Positions 58,827 to 64,000 of a stretch of 64,000 bases of DNA are shown here, in pieces. Source of the stretch: Pseudomonas citronellolis (GTDB lineage: Bacteria > Pseudomonadota > Gammaproteobacteria > Pseudomonadales > Pseudomonadaceae). The notes below the pieces were generated by a model, which ran no database searches, was not told the DNA's origin, and worked only from the letters and a program-made list of their open reading frames with translations. The stretch lies in assembly GCF_900112375.1 (NCBI RefSeq), contig NZ_FOLS01000016.1:1-64000 (forward strand), read 5' to 3'. The first letter of the stretch is position 1, and each line of letters begins with the position of its first letter. The position numbers were made by a program, and so were the translations under genes.

Positions 58827-59303
58827 TCAGACCCGCAGGTCCATCCCCTCGCTGAGGAAGCGCGGGGCGATGTAGCGGTCGTAGTGGGCCTCGGAAAGCA
58901 GGAAGAACTCGCGGTCGATGGCGTCGCGCAGCTCCGGCAGCGGCCGCTCGCGGAACTCCGGCAGCAGGGCCACGCCGTAGGCATCGAGGTTCTGGATCAG
59001 CCGCGAGCCGCGGGCGATCAGCTGGTAGGCCCAGCAGTACGGCGACTGCTCGGGGACGAAGCGGATCTGCCGCTGCTCCAGCTGGGCGCGCAGGCGCGGC
59101 GCGTCGAACACCTCCAGCTTGGCCACCATCACCTGCACCAGCAGCACTTCCAGGCGCTTCCACACCGCGCGCTTCTCCTCCTCGCCGTACAGGTTCCAGT
59201 TCACCACCTCGTGATGGAAGCGCTTGCAGCCGCGGCACACGAGGTCGCCGTAGACGGTGGAACAGAGGCCGACACAGGGGGTCTTGATGCGCTGGGAGGA
59301 CAT
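58827..59303 (-). CDS. DUF1289 family protein
   Basis: A 158-residue protein, ATG at 59303 (MSSQRIKTPC). The DUF1289 knuckle is RIKTPCVGLCSTVYGDLVCRGCKRF, four cysteines likely binding zinc or an Fe-S centre. A C-terminal helical extension of about 110 residues is larger than the usual 60-residue family. Function unknown. Confidence 0.85.
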   Translation of the reverse strand: MSSQRIKTPCVGLCSTVYGDLVCRGCKRFHHEVVNWNLYGEEEKRAVWKRLEVLLVQVMVAKLEVFDAPRLRAQLEQRQIRFVPEQSPYCWAYQLIARGSRLIQNLDAYGVALLPEFRERPLPELRDAIDREFFLLSEAHYDRYIAPRFLSEGMDLRV

Positions 59304-59391
59304 GGCGGAACGGCTTCGGGACAACGGGGGACGGGCGTCATCTTAGCCCTTTGTCTAGGCAAGATCACCTTCCGCATCGGCGCAATGGCGC

Positions 59392-59420
59392 TTACTTTCA
59401 GCAATGAATTCCAGTAGAAT
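59392..59420 (+). promoter_or_regulatory. Candidate acnB promoter
   Basis: TTACTT (59392-59397), 17-base spacer, TAGAAT (59415-59420). A small hairpin CGCCTT-TCAC-AAGGCG (59426-59441) follows at once. Confidence 0.4.
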
Positions 59421-59453
59421 CGGCCCGCCTTTCACAAGGCGCAATGCCCGTTC

Positions 59454-59575
59454 GAAGCTGTTTTCAAAGCGTCACGAAGCACAGATTCCGGCGGCCTCGC
59501 GGCCTGGGCGCCTCCCTCAAGCGCCCAGTCCCCCTCGTCCCAGGCCCTCCGGCGTAAAACTTTGAAAACAGCTTC
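59454..59575. repeat. 122-bp element bounded by perfect 16-bp inverted repeats in the acnB leader
   Basis: GAAGCTGTTTTCAAAG (59454-59469) and its exact reverse complement (59560-59575) flank a 90-base GC-rich core. The core itself can pair (CTGGGCG with CGCCCAG; GGCCTGGG with CCCAGGCC). It could be a MITE-like insertion or a structured RNA. No target-site duplication is obvious. Confidence 0.75.
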
Positions 59576-59694
59576 TGTCTGGAGGCTGCCGGTGCCGTCG
59601 TAGGTCCGTGGATTACCGTCCACCATGCCTGACGAATGGATCGGCGAGGTCTCCTGGATACGCGTCCCACGGGACCACTGATGAGGGAAATACT

Positions 59695-62304
59695 GTGCTT
59701 GAAGCCTACCGCAAACACGTAGAAGAGCGTGCCGCCCAGGGTATCGTGCCCCAGCCGCTGAACGCCGAACAGACCGCAGGTCTGGTCGAACTCCTGAAAA
59801 ACCCGCCGGCCGGCGAAGAAGAATTCCTCCTCGACCTGATCACCAACCGCGTCCCGCCGGGCGTCGACGAAGCCGCCTACGTCAAGGCCGGCTACCTGTC
59901 CGCCGTGGTCAAGGGCGAAGCCGCTTCGCCGCTGATCGACCGCAAGCGCGCCCTCGAACTGCTCGGCACCATGCAGGGCGGCTACAACATCGCCACCCTG
60001 GTCGAAGCCCTCGACGACGCCGAACTGGCAGAAGTCGCCGCCGCGCAACTGAAGCACACCCTGCTGATGTTCGACGCCTTCCACGACGTTTCCGAACGCG
60101 CCAAGAAAGGCAACGCCGCCGCCAAGGCCGTGCTGCAATCCTGGGCCGACGGCGAGTGGTTCCAGGCCCGCCCGGCGCTGGCCGAGAAGATCACCCTGAC
60201 CGTGTTCAAGGTGCCCGGCGAAACCAACACCGACGACCTGTCCCCGGCGCCCGACGCCTGGTCGCGCCCGGACATCCCGCTGCACGCCCTGGCCATGCTG
60301 AAGATGGCCCGCGACGGCATCGAGCCGGTCCAGCCGGGCGCCGTCGGCCCGCTGAAGCAGATCGAAGCGGTCAAGGCCAAGGGCTTCCCGGTCGCCTACG
60401 TCGGCGACGTGGTCGGCACCGGCTCCTCGCGTAAATCCGCCACCAACTCGGTGCTGTGGTTCTTCGGCGACGACATCCCCTACGTGCCGAACAAGCGCGC
60501 TGGCGGCTTCTGCTTCGGCACCAAGATCGCCCCGATCTTCTACAACACCATGGAAGACGCCGGCGCCCTGCCGATCGAGTTCGACTGCACCAACCTGGCC
60601 ATGGGCGACGTCATCGACGTGTACCCGTACGAAGGCAAGGTCACCCGCCACGACAGCGGCGAAGTGGTCACCACCTTCGAGCTGAAGACCCCCGTGCTGC
60701 TGGACGAAGTCCGCGCCGGCGGCCGTATCCCGCTGATCGTCGGCCGTGGCCTGACCGAGAAGGCCCGCGCCGAACTGGGCCTGGCCCCGTCCGACCTGTT
60801 CAAGAAGCCGGAATCCCCCGCCGACACCGGCAAGGGCTTCACCCTGGCGCAGAAGATGGTCGGTCGCGCCTGCGGCCTGCCGGAAGGCAAGGGCGTGCGT
60901 CCGGGCACCTACTGCGAACCGAAGATGACCACCGTCGGTTCCCAGGACACCACCGGCCCGATGACCCGCGACGAGCTGAAGGACCTGGCCTGCCTGGGCT
61001 TCTCCGCCGACCTGGTGATGCAGTCCTTCTGCCACACCGCGGCCTATCCGAAGCCGATCGACGTCAAGACCCACCACACCCTGCCGGACTTCATCATGAC
61101 CCGCGGCGGCGTGTCCCTGCGTCCGGGCGACGGCATCATCCACAGCTGGCTGAACCGCATGCTGCTGCCCGACACCGTCGGCACCGGCGGCGACTCGCAC
61201 ACCCGCTTCCCGATCGGCATCAGCTTCCCGGCCGGTTCCGGCCTGGTGGCCTTCGCCGCTGCCACTGGCGTCATGCCGCTGGACATGCCCGAATCGGTAC
61301 TGGTGCGCTTCAAGGGCAAGCTGCAACCGGGCATCACCCTGCGTGACCTGGTCCATGCCATCCCCTACTACGCCATCCAGGCCGGCCTGCTGACCGTCGA
61401 GAAGAAAGGCAAGAAGAACATCTTCTCCGGCCGCATCCTCGAGATCGAAGGTCTGAACGACCTGACCGTCGAGCAAGCCTTCGAGCTGTCCGACGCCTCG
61501 GCCGAACGCTCCGCCGCCGGTTGCACCATCAAGCTGCCGGAAGAGGCCATCGCCGAATACCTGAAGTCGAACATCACCCTGCTGCGCTGGATGATCGGCG
61601 AAGGCTACGGCGACGCCCGCACCCTGGAGCGCCGCGCGAAAGCGATGGAGGCCTGGCTGGCCAACCCGCAACTGCTGGAAGCCGACAAGGACGCCGAATA
61701 CGCCGCGGTCATCGAGATCGACCTGGCCGACGTCAAAGAGCCGGTGCTCTGCGCCCCGAACGATCCGGACGACGCCCGCCTGCTGTCCAGCGTGCAAGGC
61801 CGCAAGATCGACGAGGTGTTCATCGGTTCGTGCATGACCAACATCGGTCACTTCCGCGCCGCCGGCAAGCTGCTGGACAAGGTCAAGGGTGGCATTCCGA
61901 CCCGTCTGTGGCTGGCCCCGCCGACCAAGATGGACGCCCACCAGCTGACCGAGGAAGGCTACTACGGCATCTACGGCAAGGCTGGCGCGCGCATGGAAAT
62001 GCCGGGCTGCTCGCTGTGCATGGGCAACCAGGCGCGCGTACAGACCGGTTCCACCGTGGTCTCCACCTCCACCCGTAACTTCCCGAACCGCCTGGGCGAT
62101 TCCACCGACGTGTTCCTGGCGTCGGCGGAGCTGGCCGCTGTGGCTTCGATCATCGGCAAGCTGCCGACCGTCGAGGAGTACATGGCCTACGCGAAGGATA
62201 TCGACAGCATGTCTGCCGATATCTACCGCTACCTGAGCTTCGACCAGATCGCCGAGTTCAAGGAAGCTGCTGCGAACGCCAAGATTCCGGTCGTTCAAGC
62301 CTAA
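59695..62304 (+). CDS. acnB: Bifunctional aconitate hydratase 2 / 2-methylisocitrate dehydratase
   Basis: An 869-residue protein, GTG start at 59695 with AGGGA 7-11 bases upstream ([17 protein letters not shown]). HEAT-like domain 5 comes first, then the swivel domain, then the Fe-S core with cysteines in SCMTNIGHF and [21 protein letters not shown] and RNFPNR-type sites are present. It interconverts citrate and isocitrate. It has a long (about 270-base) leader that contains the 122-bp inverted-repeat element. Confidence 0.96.
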   Translation: MLEAYRKHVEERAAQGIVPQPLNAEQTAGLVELLKNPPAGEEEFLLDLITNRVPPGVDEAAYVKAGYLSAVVKGEAASPLIDRKRALELLGTMQGGYNIATLVEALDDAELAEVAAAQLKHTLLMFDAFHDVSERAKKGNAAAKAVLQSWADGEWFQARPALAEKITLTVFKVPGETNTDDLSPAPDAWSRPDIPLHALAMLKMARDGIEPVQPGAVGPLKQIEAVKAKGFPVAYVGDVVGTGSSRKSATNSVLWFFGDDIPYVPNKRAGGFCFGTKIAPIFYNTMEDAGALPIEFDCTNLAMGDVIDVYPYEGKVTRHDSGEVVTTFELKTPVLLDEVRAGGRIPLIVGRGLTEKARAELGLAPSDLFKKPESPADTGKGFTLAQKMVGRACGLPEGKGVRPGTYCEPKMTTVGSQDTTGPMTRDELKDLACLGFSADLVMQSFCHTAAYPKPIDVKTHHTLPDFIMTRGGVSLRPGDGIIHSWLNRMLLPDTVGTGGDSHTRFPIGISFPAGSGLVAFAAATGVMPLDMPESVLVRFKGKLQPGITLRDLVHAIPYYAIQAGLLTVEKKGKKNIFSGRILEIEGLNDLTVEQAFELSDASAERSAAGCTIKLPEEAIAEYLKSNITLLRWMIGEGYGDARTLERRAKAMEAWLANPQLLEADKDAEYAAVIEIDLADVKEPVLCAPNDPDDARLLSSVQGRKIDEVFIGSCMTNIGHFRAAGKLLDKVKGGIPTRLWLAPPTKMDAHQLTEEGYYGIYGKAGARMEMPGCSLCMGNQARVQTGSTVVSTSTRNFPNRLGDSTDVFLASAELAAVASIIGKLPTVEEYMAYAKDIDSMSADIYRYLSFDQIAEFKEAAANAKIPVVQA

Positions 62305-62320
62305 GCCTTTTGGCGTGAGG

Positions 62321-62389
62321 AAAGCCCTGCCGGTGTGGTGGGGCTTTGAAGAGAATGCCGTTTCTTCCCTTGGGAGAAACGGCATTTTC
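62321..62389 (+). terminator. Two successive terminator hairpins after acnB
   Basis: AAAGCCC...GGGCTTT (62321-62347), then a strong stem AATGCCGTTTCT / GAAACGGCATT (62354-62386) followed by TTTTCATTT. The second is a good Rho-independent terminator. Confidence 0.85.
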
Positions 62390-63122
62390 ATTTGGGATGG
62401 GGGTATGGATTTGCTTGCTTGCGAGGGCTTGGTCCCTCGCACCCAACCTCCCCCCCCCCGTCATTCCCGCGAACGCGGGAACCCAGAGACTTTTGCGTTG
62501 GGCTCGGTGTAACGCGCCGCACCGAGTCTGCGGAGATTTTTTGTTTCGCCCCCTCGGGCGAGTCCCTTTTGTCAAACGCCACAAAAGGAACCAAAAAGGC
62601 TTGCCCCGCATACGGGCCCGACAGAGTCGGGCTACCCTCGCGAATTCCCCCGCCACGGAGGCCCGCCCCGAGGGTACGTCCCTGTAGCCCATCGGGGCTC
62701 TCGCGACATCCATGTCGCATGACCTCCTGAGCGCCGGTTTCGCTCGGCCTTCTGAAGGGGCACTCCGGTGCGCTCGGATATTTCTCTGGAAATCCCAAGA
62801 GCAAACGCGCTTTTGCTTTTGCTTTTGCTTTTGCTTTTGCTTTTCGTAGGAGCGAGCTTGCTCGCGAACCGCCCGTCACTGGATTCCCGCATTCGCGGGA
62901 ATGACGGGGTGGGGCTAGGCGTTCCAGGATGACTCCAAACTCCCCACCCACTCCGAACAGCCCCCTCTCCCGCTTGCGGGAGAGGGTTGGGGAGAGGGCG
63001 CTCTTAACCCCAACACCTCCACCCCCAGCAAACCCCATTCACACCCCCCAAGCATCCGATTCCCCTTGCACCCCAGCGCCACCCGCTGCACCCTGTGCTC
63101 CAGCAAAGCACCGACCCGCACC
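62390..63122. repeat. Intergenic repeat region downstream of acnB
   Basis: No gene seen. Elements: a CGTCATTCCCGCGAACGCGG unit (about 62460-62482); a 250-base block (about 62530-62800) with the phrase TTTTGTCAAACGCCACAAAA, resembling a dispersed repeat found widely in gamma-proteobacterial intergenic DNA; a (GCTTTT)6 microsatellite (62809-62844); a REP (62845-62868); an inverted CGTCATTCCCGC unit (62881-62906); and an inverted CCCTCTCCCGCTTGCGGGAG element (62962-63005). Confidence 0.7.
62809..62844 (+). repeat. (GCTTTT)6 microsatellite
   Basis: Six perfect copies of a 6-base unit, directly followed by a REP. Its length is likely to vary by slippage. Confidence 0.95.
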
Positions 63123-63338
63123 ATGACCGACACCCCCGATCCCACCCGTTGCCCCCTCTGCGGCCAGCGCAACAGCTGCAGCCAGGCCGACCCGGACGCC
63201 GACGGGACGCTCTGCTGGTGCTTCCAGACGCGCATCGACCCCGCCGCCCTGGCCCGCGTCCCGCCACAGCTGCTCGACCGCGCCTGCCTGTGCCCGCGCT
63301 GTGCGCAGAGCCTGCCGCCCGACGACGAACCCGCCTGA
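63123..63338 (+). CDS. Cysteine-rich CWC family protein
   Basis: A 71-residue protein, ATG at 63123. C-x2-C (CPLCGQRNSC), CWC (LCWCF) and a late C-x-C-x2-C (ACLCPRCAQ) match the small cysteine-rich CWC family of unknown function, likely zinc-binding. The stop overlaps the pseudouridine synthase ATG (TGATG), as usual for this gene pair. Confidence 0.85.
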   Translation: MTDTPDPTRCPLCGQRNSCSQADPDADGTLCWCFQTRIDPAALARVPPQLLDRACLCPRCAQSLPPDDEPA

Positions 63339-64000
63339 TGCGCCTGGACCGCTTCCTCACCAACCTGCCCCGCTTCAGCCGCCAGGACGCTCGCCTGCTG
63401 CTGGCCGCCGGGCGCCTGAAGGTGGATGGCGTGGAGGTCCGCGACAGCCGCCACGAGGTGCGCGAATTCAGCCGCGTGGAGCTGGATGGCGAGGTGCTGC
63501 AGGCCGGCCGCCCGGCGCGCTACTTCATGCTGCACAAGCCCGCCGGTTGCGTCAGCGCCACCCGGGACCCGGAACACCGTACCGTGCTCGACCTGCTCGA
63601 CGAACCGGACAAGCACGAACTGCACATCGGCGGGCGGCTGGACTTCAACACCACCGGCCTGCTGCTGATCACCAACGACGGCCAGTGGTCACGGCGCATG
63701 ACCCTGCCCGGGCGCAAGCTGCCCAAGGTCTACTACGTGGAGACCGAGCAGCCGATCGAGGCCCACTACGCCGAAGTCTTCGCCCGCGGCCTGTACTTCC
63801 GCCACGAGGACCTCACCACCCTCCCCGCGCAGCTGGAGATCCTCGCCCCGCGGGCGGCGCGCCTGACCCTCCACGAAGGCCGCTACCACCAGGTCAAGCG
63901 CATGTTCGGGCACTTCCAGAACAAGGTCACCCGCCTGCACCGCGAACGCATGGGCGGCCTGGCCCTGGACCCGCAGCTGGCGCCGGGCCAGTACCGCGCC
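63338..64000 (+). CDS. rsuA: 16S rRNA pseudouridine synthase, RsuA type (3' truncated by window)
   Basis: 221 codons are visible and no stop is reached. The N-terminal S4 domain (MRLDRFLTNLPRFSRQDARLLL) is followed by the RsuA/RluB/E/F catalytic fold: YFMLHKPAG, the catalytic Asp in GGRLDFNTTGLLLITNDG, KVYYVE, and EGRYHQVKRMFG. It most likely makes pseudouridine 516 in 16S rRNA; RluE/F-type specificity cannot be excluded from the fragment. Confidence 0.88.
   Translation, partial: MRLDRFLTNLPRFSRQDARLLLAAGRLKVDGVEVRDSRHEVREFSRVELDGEVLQAGRPARYFMLHKPAGCVSATRDPEHRTVLDLLDEPDKHELHIGGRLDFNTTGLLLITNDGQWSRRMTLPGRKLPKVYYVETEQPIEAHYAEVFARGLYFRHEDLTTLPAQLEILAPRAARLTLHEGRYHQVKRMFGHFQNKVTRLHRERMGGLALDPQLAPGQYRA

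Noticed and set aside
59464-62442. 992-codon open frame on the minus strand opposite acnB
   Set aside because: It is a GC-skew shadow of acnB: composition is His/Gln/Val/Gly-rich with no family motif, and acnB is intact on the other strand.

Overview
The window is a chromosome piece of a high-GC Pseudomonas, most like the P. aeruginosa / P. nitroreducens / P. citronellolis group. QueF, CopR/CopS, GlpK (503 residues), AcnB (869 residues, GTG start), DeaD and the class II DAHP synthase all look like Pseudomonas versions. From memory of PAO1, gene order follows short PAO1-like runs (dusA-tal-rssC-rssB-mlaA-gntR-HAD-HD-DUF4404-queF-cupredoxin-copRS; dnaQ-rnhA-MTase-gloB-mltD-yejABEF-fabI; deaD-ECH-spermidine synthase-like-DAHPS; acnB). 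These runs are separated by accessory insertions and dense intergenic repeats.

Layout. (1) 1-8885: right end of a prophage or integrative element. It is a single rightward operon of small overlapping genes: a pentapeptide-repeat protein, RdgC, a MazG-like pyrophosphohydrolase, a ParB-like protein, a CsrA/RsmA homologue, a cupin and many unknowns. It ends in a terminator and repeated heptamers directly against the 5' end of dusA, a known integration hot spot. (2) 8918-16637: core genes. These are dusA, transaldolase, the RssB/RssC signalling pair, MlaA and a GntR-controlled pair made of a phosphonatase-like HAD pseudoenzyme and a PhnZ-like HD oxygenase. (3) 16687-30411: a 13-gene accessory catabolic island between the DUF4404 gene and queF. 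Twelve genes run on the minus strand behind a divergent IclR regulator. It encodes an OprD porin, an AAHS-type MFS importer, an NDP-forming acyl-CoA ligase, two acyl-CoA dehydrogenase-like subunits, a crotonase, a hydratase-2, an SDR, a thioesterase, a flavoprotein and an Ltp2/DUF35-like lyase pair. (4) 30669-42815: queF, a cupredoxin divergent from copRS, phzF-like, ybaK-like, glpK, dnaQ, rnhA, a methyltransferase, gloB and mltD. (5) 43384-49761: a Yej-type peptide ABC transporter and fabI. (6) 50193-58802: deaD, a crotonase, a two-gene set of a collagen-like lipoprotein plus a TpsB/FhaC-type outer-membrane transporter, a spermidine synthase-like protein and DAHP synthase. (7) 58827-64000: a DUF1289 protein, acnB with a structured leader, a cysteine-rich protein and a truncated rsuA-type pseudouridine synthase.

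The most promising undescribed systems are the 13-gene acyl-CoA island, which looks like aldolytic side-chain degradation of an unknown cyclic or branched acid, the prophage operon combining CsrA, ParB-like protein and repeated ATCAAC-N5-GTTGAT palindromes, and the collagen-like lipoprotein / TpsB pair. Most intergenic gaps hold REP-like palindromes. One family (GTAGGGCGTATAACC...) shows compensatory arm changes and supplies the stop codons of copS and glpK. No rRNA, tRNA, CRISPR array, transposase or integrase gene was recognised.
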